A stretch of DNA of 64,000 nucleotides. It comes from Pseudomonadota bacterium (GTDB lineage: Bacteria; Pseudomonadota; Gammaproteobacteria; Burkholderiales; Burkholderiaceae_C). Below are positions 9,101 through 19,400 of the stretch, in pieces (the stretch's first letter is position 1; each line of letters opens with the position of its first letter). The position numbers were made by a program, and so were the translations under genes. Location of the stretch: assembly GCA_963205115.1 (NCBI GenBank), contig CAUJHV010000012.1:115492-179491 (forward strand). The letters are read 5' to 3'. The notes under the pieces were generated by a model that saw nothing but the letters and a program-made list of their open reading frames with translations, searched no databases and was not told where the DNA came from.

Positions 9101-10197
9101 AGCGGCTTGAGGAGGCGATCGGGAAGCGGCGCAAATGGGGCGTTAGCCAGTGCCGACGCCGCGGCCGGGGAGGAGGCGCCCTGGACTCCCACAGCGCCCG
9201 CGGCACGCGGTGCGCCCAGCAGCTTGGCGGCGCGGGTGGCGGGCCGTGGCGTGTCGAAAGCCGTGCCCGTCTTCAGGCCCAGCGCGTCGCGCAGCGCCTG
9301 CTCGGCGCGCCGCTGGTCGTCGTCGTCCAGCGCGTCGCCCCAGTCGCGGGTCTTCTGCCAGCCCAGCGCATCGAGCAGTTCGTCCAGGCTGTGGCGGCTG
9401 CGTGCGGCGTCCAGCGGATCCAGTCGCGGGTCGCTCCACCAGCCGCACACCAGGTAGGACGCGCAATTGCCCTCCACGCCGCGCGGCGCCGCCGTGGGCA
9501 GATCGGTCAAGGGGTCGTGCAGCGCGAAGCGGTTCAGCACGGCGTCGTAGGTGGCTGTCCATTCGAGCGTGCCGCCGGCCGTGCCGATGAGCTGTTCGCG
9601 CGTCAGCGCCGCGCCGGCCGGCACGGTGCCTGCGGGCGGTGCGGCGCCTTCCTTCCATTGCGCCAGAGGCACGGCCACTGCGGCGTCGGCCTCCAGCACC
9701 CAGCCCGCGACTTGCACCTCGCTGGCGCCGCGCGGCAGCAGCAGGCGCAGCACCAGCCAGCGGTCGGGCAGCGGCCGCAGGCCCAGGCGGTTGCGTGGCG
9801 GGGCCTTGGCGTCGCTGCCGCGGGGCTGCGCGGAGGCGGCATCGTCCAGCGTGCCTTGCAGCAGCGCGTCGGGCAGGGCCCAGTGCAGGTGCACGCCGGG
9901 CGGGCGCGGCTGGCCGGGGGCAAACGGCGGCGGCAGCGTGTCTTCCACGCGCGTGGCGATGCGGCCCTTGTCGCCGGCCAGGCCCATCGGCAGGCGCAGC
10001 ATGGGCTCGCCGCCGCTGGGCGGCACCACCAGCGCTTCCACCTGCACGGGCACCAGCAGGCGGCTCTCGCGCAGCAGGCGTGAATCCCAGGTGGCGATGT
10101 CGGCCAGTGCGACGCCCGCGCGGTCGGCCGCCAGGAAGCGCGCGTCGCGCAGCAGAAGGCGGATCTCTTCGGGTTTCAGGGGTGCGCGCGTGGCCAT
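6103..10197 (-). CDS. 1364-residue protein of unknown function
   Basis: I do not recognise a family. The protein starts MATRAPLKPEEIRLLLRDAR and has PPGVHLHWALPDALLQG near residue 95, a stretch that looks like a conserved core. It is rich in Ala, Leu, Arg and Pro, has predicted helical and beta stretches, and has no signal peptide or transmembrane helix. Around residues 535-590 there is a polar, proline-rich linker (EPGQHQPPKPAPRDTTG), suggesting two large lobes. GAGGTC lies upstream of the ATG. It sits 9 bp after the 343-residue gene and 4 bp before the propeller gene, so it belongs to the same operon. Its co-transcription with the giant DUF6603-like protein suggests a shared assembly, which is inference. 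Confidence 0.8.
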   Translation of the reverse strand: MATRAPLKPEEIRLLLRDARFLAADRAGVALADIATWDSRLLRESRLLVPVQVEALVVPPSGGEPMLRLPMGLAGDKGRIATRVEDTLPPPFAPGQPRPPGVHLHWALPDALLQGTLDDAASAQPRGSDAKAPPRNRLGLRPLPDRWLVLRLLLPRGASEVQVAGWVLEADAAVAVPLAQWKEGAAPPAGTVPAGAALTREQLIGTAGGTLEWTATYDAVLNRFALHDPLTDLPTAAPRGVEGNCASYLVCGWWSDPRLDPLDAARSRHSLDELLDALGWQKTRDWGDALDDDDQRRAEQALRDALGLKTGTAFDTPRPATRAAKLLGAPRAAGAVGVQGASSPAAASALANAPFAPLPDRLLKPLAQAANSAFRASVAEVFQAPPWQLRASLLHGAIHGVPTDGSLPVDRRPDAAQLSVALGHQEDDVLAALAAAGETDPQTRRATERLLAAFTSQKVNRLDAPDGLVEIEEREHAGGFASQPAGIAGDDRYLEPGQHQPPKPAPRDTTGAAGVKAASAFGNAAAIREAARSPLQASLVFDASQRPSLKAARSEDIGRKRAAEDAARPGPPRTRVVPRPAPRFTAATDPVLAVRGARRSLRHGHDGSDAANRKLGCRWPSQVIQELPGLIARDRFITSLGNGSLPPEILRLARETLLVDPYHHGWIAQAVAPAATGGPKPLLRRLQAESALRFGTRGQYDGATEALDPTRSAVRPNLRLDVAGAPPVVPGRRQHQLQVAQELRRFSLYAGVDPNRVAVTTWAQPWVPLWVEWEVQVEGIDPPSLAGWTLGPLDLDVPDTQASFDGQSLSLRGRTLLTSGGASTLHRAIKDFLAAEDRLDEQRVGLVDEDVETALRILDEAVERLDVVTAALAGLRAQLLGFEAGQGLRRPLLNGEPQPPAPTGPTHALLAGGVRLTRARLVDAFGRTLDVPVARVATPVRATHAARPGLLLTPPRLLRPARWLLRLVDAATPLGAEGSEARVDQVDAALQINPVCGYLLPDHLDESLELFGTDGAPLGELLHDAISGGVMWEIAAGRAGAADAGPLHGLAGGTQPLGFLAAGLVAADAHARKGQPASGESALSALLRAIDTTLWTVDSFSALGSEHVAGLVGRPMAVVRAQLRLELKPPDDVDLSNAAQAAAWAAAEAEAARHAFPVRIGELTRSDDGVLGFFVDDDFSRVRLVDKAIAELATAAGRSRGQLGLLGATAEGSLPAPEPLLHEYLAGRDEDDTLLLHLGQTVTLTVLMHPAGRLTLSSGLLPRKQLALARDWVAPGLAALSPSLRTGPLLVETDLDAQKQVRLPKLSVFGKDQNFLWRDTPATWRTDAILAATQTALLPDAPAEFRDGWIRVAPDAKPSSPPKG

Positions 10198-10206
10198 GGC
10201 CGACCT

Positions 10207-11238
10207 CTAACGGGGAAGTGCCGCGGAGATGCGGCGCTGCCACGAATCCAGCGACAGCGTGACCTTGAAGCCCGACAGCTCGTAGTGGCTGTGCCCCTGC
10301 GGGTTATCCGGGTCGCCGAAGACCTGGCGGTAGGGGAAGCGCAGCATCTGCAGCGCAAATTCGTGCGGCTCCAGGGTCGTGCCCACGGCCGGCGCCGTGG
10401 CCACCAGGCGCTGGATCAGCTGGCGCATGTGGATGACTCCCGGCGCGTCCTTGCGGAAGGGCACGGGCACGGAGTTGGTGTCCGTGAAGCGGTCGTCCTC
10501 GATGGGCGGCACGAGGGTTCCTGTATCCCCGCGCCGCACCTTCAGCCGCGCGCTGGCCGCGCCGCTCGGGCTGAAGCTGATGCGGTTGACGCCGAACTGC
10601 AGGCCTTGCCGCGGCTCTTCGATATGCACGACCACCGGCACGCCGTCGAAGATGACCATCAGCACGGCCGACGCCAGGCGTTCGATGCGCAGCACGCGCA
10701 CGCGGTCCGGGTGTGCGTCGGCCACGGTGCTCAGGGCGTCGTCGGGCAGCACGTCGCGCATGTAGCCGCGCACGTGCAGGTTCGGCCAGCCCGAGACCGC
10801 GGCCGAACGCAGCAGGAAGCCGCACAGCGTGCTGGCGGTGCCGGTGGGTGTCTCCTGCGTATCCGAGCGCCGCTGCACGGTGCGCTCGGTCTCGTCGACT
10901 TCGTCGCGCAGGTGCGGGTACATGGCCTCGAGCTGCGCGCGGTCGGCCGTGCTGAGCGTGCCCACGCTCAGCGCGCCCTGCACCAGCGCGTCGGTCCAGG
11001 CGCGGTCGATGTAGAAGAAGCGGATCGATTCCATCGGCAGCAGCCGCGCATCGGGCACGAGGTAGCTGAAGGGCACGCCGTGCAGCAGCCGCAGGCGGGC
11101 CAGGAAGCGGCGCAGTTCGCCGGGCACGACGTGTGTGCCGTCGTCCGGGTCGCGATCGCTGATCAGCCCGGCATAGTCGCGCGCCGCCACACGGCTGGCC
11201 GCGATGACGAGTGAAGGGTCGAGCTTCAGGGCGGGCAT
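10207..11238 (-). CDS. 343-residue protein of unknown function
   Basis: No family recognised. A soluble mixed alpha/beta protein with distinctive stretches: HGVPFSYLVPDARLLPMESI (about residues 53-72), a middle segment VLRIERLASAVLMVIFDGVP, and a terminal YELSGFKVTLSLDSWQRRIS. No signal peptide or membrane helix. The size and compactness contrast with the very large neighbours. The phrase about shape and position (MESIRFFYIDRAWTDALVQGA cut after 20 residues) reads like a conserved protein rather than a chance frame. It lies 9 bp from each neighbour in the unknown operon. Confidence 0.8.
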   Translation of the reverse strand: MPALKLDPSLVIAASRVAARDYAGLISDRDPDDGTHVVPGELRRFLARLRLLHGVPFSYLVPDARLLPMESIRFFYIDRAWTDALVQGALSVGTLSTADRAQLEAMYPHLRDEVDETERTVQRRSDTQETPTGTASTLCGFLLRSAAVSGWPNLHVRGYMRDVLPDDALSTVADAHPDRVRVLRIERLASAVLMVIFDGVPVVVHIEEPRQGLQFGVNRISFSPSGAASARLKVRRGDTGTLVPPIEDDRFTDTNSVPVPFRKDAPGVIHMRQLIQRLVATAPAVGTTLEPHEFALQMLRFPYRQVFGDPDNPQGHSHYELSGFKVTLSLDSWQRRISAALPR

Positions 11239-11247
11239 GGGCGGTCG

Positions 11248-13422
11248 TCAGGCGGGGTTGCGGGGGGTGTCGTCCGGCGGCGTGCCGTTGCCGTCGTCCG
11301 CGTCGATGTCGTCATCGCCGTTGTCGTCGTCCAGCGCATGGGCGATCAATTCGTCCAGCGGATCCAGGCGCGGCGCGCGGCGGGCGCCGGCCCGTGCCAC
11401 GCGCTTGATGGGCGGTGTGATCGGCGGCCTGATCGGTGGCAGCGGCGGTCGCGTGGGTGGCGTCGGCGGGGTCGGCGGTTGCGTGATCTCCGTCGTCGGC
11501 CGGGCGACATCCAGCACCTGGCCCAGGCTCGCGTCCAGCGCGGCGCGCAGCGTGGGTGTGACGGCGGCGACATCCAGGTCCGTCGGCGAGACCGCCACCA
11601 CGGGCACCTCGCTGCGCGTCAGTGCGCCCAGCACGCCGATCGCATCGGCCTGCTTCTTCAGCCGCGCGAGGTCCAGGCCCAGGCCTTCGGCCACGAGTGC
11701 ATCCAGATCGGCGGGCAGGTCCAGCGCGCGGCCCGGATCGGCCAGCGGCCGGCGCGGCCCCAGCGTGCCGTCGGGGTCCTTCGCCAAGCGGCCGAGGATG
11801 CCCAGCGCGAGCTGCTTGCCGGGCTGTGCGACCGGGCCCGTGGCGGCAGGCGGCTGCTGTGCTCGGGCGAGGATCTCTTGCAGCCGGCCGGCGCCAAACT
11901 GCTGCTGGCGCAGGCGCTGCAGCGCGGACACCACCGACAGCTGCGACAAGGCCGTGAGCCGGCCGATCTCGAAGGCCGCGGCCAGGCTCAGGTCCTCGCG
12001 GCCGTCGGGCACCGTGCGGCGCAGCTGGTCGGCCGAGTGGGCCAGCACCGGGCGGCCGAGCACGTCGCGCTCCACCGGGAAGGGCACGGCCGGTCCGCGG
12101 TACCAGGCGCGCGTGGCGTCGCCGCGGCGCGTCTGCTGGTTCAGCCCGATGTGGCCGGTCTCCACGACCTGCGGCGCGGGCCGCGTGTCGGGCGGCGCCA
12201 GCGGGTCGGCGGCCGGCGGCTCGGTGCCCAGCAGGCCGACATCCAACTTCTGCATCAGCGTGCGGAAGTTGTTGCCCCGGGTGGCCGTGAAGGACCAGTG
12301 CGCCAGCACCGGAAAGCGCAGCACCGGCTCGCTGACGACATAGGCGTCGATCGGGAAGCGGAAGCCCGCACCCATCGCATCGCGCACCACGCGGCGGGCG
12401 TCGGGGTCACGCGCGGCGGCGCTCACGGCTTGTGTCGCGGATGCCGTGCCCGTCGTCCACTGCGTCGCATAAGGCGGCTTGGCCAGCGCCTTGGCGCCGT
12501 CCAGCTCGGCGCCTGGCGATGCGTTGCGGCCGGCGGAATCCAGCGTGGCGCCTGCTGCTGCGGCGCGCGCGGGGTCTTGCAGGCCCGCGCCTGATGCGCG
12601 TGCCGGTGCCTGCAGGCCAACGCCCGAAACAAGCTGCTGGCCAGCCGCAGACACCGAGCCGGTGACGAAGGCATCCGCACCCGCCGCGGCCAGGGTGCCC
12701 AGCACCGACCAATCCTGGATGCGATCGAAGCGGAAGCTCTCCGACGTGCTCTCCGTGGTCGGCAACTGCCCGAGCTGCCCCTCCAGGTTGACCAGGCAGG
12801 CGAGGTAGCGCACCGGCAGGTCGCGGCCGTGGTCGTAGACCGGCAGCCGGTTGGCCATCACCACGGCCAGCCAGCCGTCGTCGTCGCCGCCGGCCAGTTC
12901 GGTGTCGTGGATGTCGACCTCGCGCACATGCGCCAGCAGCGGCAGGTCCGCCGCGCGCGGGAACAGCCGGCGCACCACCGTCTGCGTCACCGCCAGGTAC
13001 AGGCCCTGGTCGGTGTCCTTGTCCTCGGGCTGCGGCCAGGGTGTGCCCGGTGTCATGCAGGCCGCCACGTCGGTGGGCGAGGACAGCTGGCCCTCGCCGT
13101 CGGCAATCACCACCAGTGCCAGCCAGGGCGTCGGGCCGGGGGCACCGCTGCCGGCAGGGTTGCGCTCCCAGGGCAGGGTGCGGCGCTTGAGCACGATCTG
13201 CGGCAGCCGGTCGTCGAACGAACCTTCCGCATTGGCTGGCGGCCAGGTCGACAGGATCTGGTCCGGCGGCATCGTGAAACGTGGCGACGCGACCCGGATG
13301 TGCGTCTGCTGCGTCGCGACGTCGAAGGGCAGGCCGTCCTGGCGCGTCTCCAGGACGTGACGTCCCGCGGTGACCTGCGGGATCACGTGGGCGTGCAGCA
13401 CGAAGTGGCCGGTGGTGGGCAT
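11248..13422 (-). CDS. 724-residue protein with Pro/Thr hinge and acidic tail
   Basis: Unknown function. I place the start at the ATG 13422-13420 (MPTTGHFVLHAHVIPQV), which shares one base with the stop of the giant gene (TGATG), a classic coupling arrangement; a longer in-frame extension would overlap the giant gene by 168 bp and is arginine-rich noise. The N-terminal two-thirds look globular (TPWLALVVIADGEGQL, GWLAVVMANRLPVYDHGRDL). Residues about 640-672 are a TPP-repeat hinge, and the C-terminus is Asp-rich (DDDNGDDDIDADDGN). No signal peptide or transmembrane helix. The flexible hinge and acidic tail suggest an interaction module; that is inference. Confidence 0.82.
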   Translation of the reverse strand: MPTTGHFVLHAHVIPQVTAGRHVLETRQDGLPFDVATQQTHIRVASPRFTMPPDQILSTWPPANAEGSFDDRLPQIVLKRRTLPWERNPAGSGAPGPTPWLALVVIADGEGQLSSPTDVAACMTPGTPWPQPEDKDTDQGLYLAVTQTVVRRLFPRAADLPLLAHVREVDIHDTELAGGDDDGWLAVVMANRLPVYDHGRDLPVRYLACLVNLEGQLGQLPTTESTSESFRFDRIQDWSVLGTLAAAGADAFVTGSVSAAGQQLVSGVGLQAPARASGAGLQDPARAAAAGATLDSAGRNASPGAELDGAKALAKPPYATQWTTGTASATQAVSAAARDPDARRVVRDAMGAGFRFPIDAYVVSEPVLRFPVLAHWSFTATRGNNFRTLMQKLDVGLLGTEPPAADPLAPPDTRPAPQVVETGHIGLNQQTRRGDATRAWYRGPAVPFPVERDVLGRPVLAHSADQLRRTVPDGREDLSLAAAFEIGRLTALSQLSVVSALQRLRQQQFGAGRLQEILARAQQPPAATGPVAQPGKQLALGILGRLAKDPDGTLGPRRPLADPGRALDLPADLDALVAEGLGLDLARLKKQADAIGVLGALTRSEVPVVAVSPTDLDVAAVTPTLRAALDASLGQVLDVARPTTEITQPPTPPTPPTRPPLPPIRPPITPPIKRVARAGARRAPRLDPLDELIAHALDDDNGDDDIDADDGNGTPPDDTPRNPA

Positions 13423-16400
13423 CAGGTGCGTCTCCGGGGCTTGTCGGGGCGGGTCGCCGGACGGCGAGTCGGCGGCTCGGGCGCGGGGCGTGCACGCTGG
13501 GCCAGCGCGGCGCCGGGCATCGGTGCGGCGCGGCTGGCCTGCGCGCGTGCCAGGCGGCGTTCGACCGCGCTGCGGCTGTCGCCACGCCATTGCAGTTGTG
13601 TGGTGGCACCGCCGCTGGCGCTGCCGGCCAGGCTCTGCAGCGCGGCGTCCAGGCCGCGTGCAGCCACCAGCGCCAGCGCGCCGCGTGCATCGAGCGTGTC
13701 ACTGGCCATCACGCCGACCAGCGACCAGCCGGCGTCGGTGCCGATGGCCACGCTGACCGGCTGCTTCGTGTCGGCGGCGGGCACGATGTCGTAGGCTAGC
13801 ACGCTGCGGCCTTCGGCCGACAGCAGCACCGGCGGCCAGGCTTCGCTGCCGATGCCCGCCAGCCGCTGCGCGCCCTGCAGGCCCATCATCAGTTCACGCG
13901 CGGCCACGGGGTCGCCGAAGGCCGTGGGGTCGTCCAGCACGATCAGCACGCAACGCGGCCGGCCGCTGAATCTCGTCGTGACCGTGCTGGTGCCGTGGGC
14001 GAGTTCGCTGCCCTGCACCCAGCCGCCATCGGCACGTTCGTCATGCGGCGCCAGCGGCTCGCCGCGCGCCTGCACCACCGCACCGGGCGCGAGGGCCGTG
14101 CCGTGGCCCATGATGGGCATCGACAAGCCGGCGTGCCAACCGGCCAGGCCCTGACGATCGGCCGCGCCGCGTTCGCCCTCGCAGACCACGGCCAGCCGCG
14201 CCGCGCCCATCGGCAGCGTGACCGACCGCGTGCCGTCGCGCGTGGACAGTGCGGGCTGGTCCGCGGCGCGGTCCATCAGCACCGTCCCGCCGGCGGACAG
14301 CAGCACCACGCGTGCGGCCTGCCCGCTGAGCGTGAGCACCGGCCGCTGCGACTCGCTGGACGCATCGGCACGCGCGTTAGGCATCTTCAGCACGACGACC
14401 TGCCCAGGCACCAGCGTGGCGCCAGGCGTGCCGCGGCTGATGCGCTGCGGCGCATCACCGCGGCGCGCGGGCGCCCCCACCGGCGCGGGAATCAGCCCAT
14501 CGGTAAACCCGGCCAGCAGGCCGCTGCCGGCCGCGCCCGCGCGTGCCACGGTGGCCACCGGCGGCTGCGCAGCGGCTGTGAGCGGCGCCGCGCCGCTGGC
14601 CAGCAGCATGTCGCCCAGGCGCCCGGCACCCGTGACAGCGCCGCGCAGCAGCACGGCCGGGCGGTCCACACGCACCAGGCGCGCGGCGATCGAGCGGCTG
14701 CGCTGGGCCTCCACGGCGGCCAGCGTGGGTGCGGCCGTGCGCCAAGCCTTGTCGTAGGCCGGGCCCACGCTCGTGCGGCGGTCGGTGTCCACACGCAGCA
14801 CCTGCGTGCCGGCATGCATCAGCGCCACGGCGATGGGCGCGTCGATGGTGTGGTCGAAGCGCCGCGGCGGCGGCTTGGGCGTATCCGCAGCCACCACGCG
14901 CGCCGTGGTGTCGATCAGGCCTTCGGTCAGCGTGCCCAGCAGCGGTGGCGACTGCCGCTCGCCGCGCAGCGATTTCAGCGCCACCGGCGAGGCCGTGCGG
15001 GCCAGGAAGGCGCGTGTGCGCGCGAAGGCGGCATCCACGCTGTGCGGCTGCTCGACCAGGGCCGTCACGGCCGCGGCGTCGTCGCGCTTGGCGCGCGCCT
15101 GATCGGCCTTGCGCGCAAAGGGCAGGGGCTTGCGCGTGCCCACCTCGACCTGGTGGTAGGGGATCTGCGGGCCGTGCACCGAGCTGGCGGCGCGGCAGTC
15201 CAGGTCGATCTCGTGCAGCGCCTGGATCATGTCGCCGCTGGGCACCTTGGGCGCGTCCAGGTCCTGCACGGGCCCCCACACGCCAGCCGGGAAGGCGCCG
15301 AGCGGACGCGCCGTCGCCGTGAACGGGAAGGCCAGCAGCGTGCCGCTCTTGAACCAACGCAGGGCGATGCGCGGCTGCAGGCTGTCGCGCTGCATGGGCG
15401 CCACGGCCAGCGCCTGGCTGGGTGGGTGTTCGGTGCTCTGCGTGGCGGCCGGGCCCACGCGGTCGATCCACTGCGCCGGCACGGTGCTGGCAAACGTCAG
15501 GCCGAATTCCGGCACCACGACAAAGGGCCGGTCGGGTGATCCATCGGGCGTGGCGCGTTCGTTGCGCGAGGGCTGTGCGCCGTCGCGTGTGATGACGGCA
15601 TGCGCCAGCGCGCCGCCGGTGGCCGCTGCGGCCAGGTATTTGGCGATGAAGGCATCCGCCGCCATCGGGTCGCGCAGCACGCGGTCGCTGCCGCCGAAGG
15701 CGAATGTCAGCGTGATCGGGCCGACGTCGAAGCGCACCTTGCCGCGGAAATCCGGTCCGCGCACCTCGATGCTCGCGCCGCGGTGCAGGCTGAAGGTCAC
15801 CTCGCCGAACAGCCAGGTGTCGATGGTCACGCCCGCGTCGATGCGCGCATAGGCGTTGGCGTAATAGCTGAAGGGGTCGAAGAAGACGATGGCGTGCGCG
15901 CCGAACTTGACCTCGGCCCAGGCCGGGCCGAAGTGCGCCGAGCCTTCGAAATCGCCGCCGGCCATCAGCGCTTCGGAGGTCAGCGCGAAGTAGCCCTCGG
16001 CCTTGATGACGATGCTGCTGCCGATGCTCCAGCGCAGCCCGATGCGCGGCACGACCGGGTAGCCCTCGCGGTGGAATTCGGGGTGGTAGCCGCCCAGCGT
16101 GAGCACGGTCTCGCCGCGGTGTTCGCCGGCAAACCAGATGACGAAGGCAAAGCCGCCGGTGAGCTTGACGTCGGGGTACAGCAGCCAGGAGTTGTCGGTG
16201 AGCTGGCCCTGCACCCACAGCACACCTTCCTTGCTGGAAAAGCGCACGAGCAGCGCGATCTCGATGGAGACCAGCGCCACCTGCGGACGCGGCAGCGCCA
16301 TGCGCGCCAGTCCCATGAGGTTGATGTCCAGCCCGTCGCCGAATTCCACGGCCAGCACGGCGATGCCGTCGACCAGCGCGAAGCTGTTGAACGAGATGCC

Positions 16401-19400
16401 CGCCGCAAACCAGAAGCTGCCGCGCTGCATCGGGAAACGCTCGCCCAGCGCACGCAGCTGCGCCATCGGGTCCTGCGGCTTGGCGGCCAGGTCCAGCGCC
16501 TCGATCAGCGGGAAGCGCGTGAATTCGGCCATCGGCGGCATCACGAGCTGGCGGTTGATGCCCAGGCCACCGCCGATGCCGGTGAGGAAAAACGCCGGCG
16601 GCCCGCCGATGGGCCCGATGACCGCACCCACGGCGAAGAAGGCGGTGTAGGTCTCGCTGCTGCGGGCGTCCACACCCTGGCCGTAGCCGCCGTAGAGCGT
16701 GAGGCCGTAGACGCCGAAGCGGCCCAGCAGCATGCCCAGGTATTCGATCTGGGGCCGGCCGTTTTTCTGCTCCACGTGCTTCAGCAGCCCGCCGGCGATG
16801 CTGACGCCCGCCAGGTCCGCCGAGACCGCCAGGCCGCCCAGATCGACCGCCCAGCTCGCCGGGTTGAAGATGTCGCCCTGCGTGGTGAAGTAGGTGATCT
16901 GCAGGTCGTCGACGGCGCAGGTCAGGCCGAAGACGCTGACGCGGCCGTCCATCAGCAGCGAGATGCTTTGCAGCGGCCCGGTGGGCGGCGTGACGCCGAA
17001 GCCCACCTGTTCCAGGTACAGCGGCCCGAAGCCGCGGCGGATGGCGATCCACCACGGCCCGGGCGGGTCGCCGGCGCGCAGCGACACCTGCAGCGGCTGC
17101 GACGGCGGCTTCAGCAGCACCAGGGCGGGCGAGAAGGCCGGGCGCGGCGGCGTGGGCCCGGCGTCGCGCATGATGGACTGCGCGATGCCGTTGTCGCCGC
17201 CCGCGCCGCCGGTGGGCACGGCCAGGCCGGCAAACTGCAGCTGCGCACCGCCGGCACGCACGCCTTCGCCGTCGATCAGCGCATAGCCGTGCAGGGCGAC
17301 GGAGTCCAGGCTGATGCCGGCATCCAGCAGCGGGCCGGACTTCTTGCCGATGCGCAGACCCAGCCCGCGCACGGCCAGCGTGGGCGTGAAGACCGGGCTG
17401 CCGGTGGCCGGCATGACACCCAGTACCAGGCCGGCGGGGCCGCTGCTGCCGGCGATCCAGCGGGCATCGGCTTCCAGCCACAGCTGAACGTCGCCGTTGG
17501 GGTTCAGTGCGAAGCGCGGCGCGGGCGCCAGCGACAGGCCGATGATGTCCTTGCCGGATTCGGACAGCTGGGCCAGCGCCAGTTCGAGCTTGCCGCCGCT
17601 GATGTCGATGGTGAAGGACGGTCGGGCGACGGCGATGTTGCTGAAGAGCCGCTGCAGGCGCTGCGGCCACTGCGCCGGGTCGAACAGCGCCGGGATCAAT
17701 GCTTGCGGATCGGTGCTGTCCAGCAGCACGCCGGTCATCAGCGCACGTGCGTGGCTGGCGCCCACCGGGCGCGCGAGCAGCTGCGTGACGGCGGTTTGTG
17801 CCAACGCGAGGCCGGCCGCCAGATCGGCCATGAGGCTGACCAACCGGAGGGCGACGGCGGCGGGATCGATGTCTTCCAGCGGCGCGTCCAGCGTGCCGCC
17901 GCTGTCCACCAGCGCAAAGCTGCCGTTGCCCAGGTTCCAGCGCGCAGCCAGCCGGTGCGTGTCGTCGACGGCCAGGCCGATGGCCACCTGCGGCCCGCCG
18001 GCAGGGTTGGCTCCCGCGGCGATGCGCACAAACGGCTGCAGCGTGACGCCCTGCACCTCGACGCGTGCCGGGCCCAGCGTGAGACCGAATGCGTCGAGGC
18101 CGTCGCTATCCAGCCGCAGCGTGAATCCCACGCGGTGCAGGCCCGGCACGACCAGGCCCGTGGCCGACAGGCCGATACGCCCGGCACCAGGCGCCCAGGC
18201 CAGCGTGAACGCGCCCACGCCCACCTGCAGTTCGTTGCCGCTGCGTTGGACCGTCAGCGATGCCGGCAGCGCGGGCTGCAGCACCGGCACCAGTGCATCC
18301 AGCGCGGCCTCGGCCAGCGAGGCGGCGGCGCCGCGCAGGGCCAGCACCGGGTCCTGCGCCCAGGCCTGCAGGCGCGGCCCGCTGAAGCTGCCGGCCTCGC
18401 GCAGTTGCAGTGCGTCGCCCACCTGGCCCAGCAGCGGCCCCAGCGGCGCGGGCCGCTGAGCCAGCGCATTCAGCAGATGCGACAGGGCCATCTGTGCAGC
18501 CTGCGTGGCAGCGGAGGCCAGGCTGCCCAGGCCGGCGAAGGGCACGAGGCTGATGTCGGCGCCGCTGGCCGGGCGGTAGACGATCTGCCGCGCACCGTCG
18601 GCCAGGATCAGGTGCACCGCCTGGCGCCCGGCGCTGCCACCGGGCAGGCCCAGGTGCGCGGCCAGATCCAGGCGCGGCGCGAGGTCGCCGGCATCGGCCG
18701 GGCCGGGCAGCTCGATGCCCAGCGCCAGGCCGGCCTGCAGCCGCGCGCCGCCACCGCCCGGCGCCAGCCAAGCGCCGGGTTCCAGCGCGAGTTGCAGCCG
18801 CGGGCGGCCGCCGGCATCGGCCACGGCGAGTTCCAGGCCGGCGGCCAGGGCCAGCGGCGCACCGGCCAGGCCGTCGGCGCCCAGCAGGCTGCGCAGGCCG
18901 TCGAGCAGGGACTGCAGCCGCGCGGACGAGCCGCCGAGAACGGCCGCTTGCCGCAGCCAGCCGACCGGATCGCCGGCCAGGGCCAGCAGCGGGCGCAGCT
19001 CGCGCGCCTCGGGCGGACCCAGGTCCTCGGGGTCGGGCGGCACCGCGTCGCGCAGCAGGCCCAGCGCATCCAGCACCGTATCCAGCGCGTCGTGCACCAG
19101 CGGTGCGTGGCCGACCAGTTCGTCGCGCAGCCCCTGCAGCAGCGGCTGCGCCAGCAGGCCCGGCAGCACACGCAGCGCCACACCGGCCAGTGCCGCGGCA
19201 TCGGGCGCGGGCCACAGCGGCACGGTGTCGATGCCGTCCGGGCGCCGCCAGCGCAGCGCGATGTGCAACGGCAGCAGATCCAGCACCAGCTGCAGCGGCG
19301 GCACTTCCGCGCTGAAGCCGTCAGGCCCGATCCGCAGTTGACCGCTGAGTTGCAGCGGCGGCCCCGCAGCGCCCGCGGCCGCCCAAGCCACCTGCGCATC

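Noticed and set aside
13423..13590. N-terminal extension of the 724-residue protein to position 13590
   Set aside because: It would overlap the giant gene by 168 bp and reads as arginine-rich low-complexity sequence; the TGATG-coupled ATG at 13422 is better.
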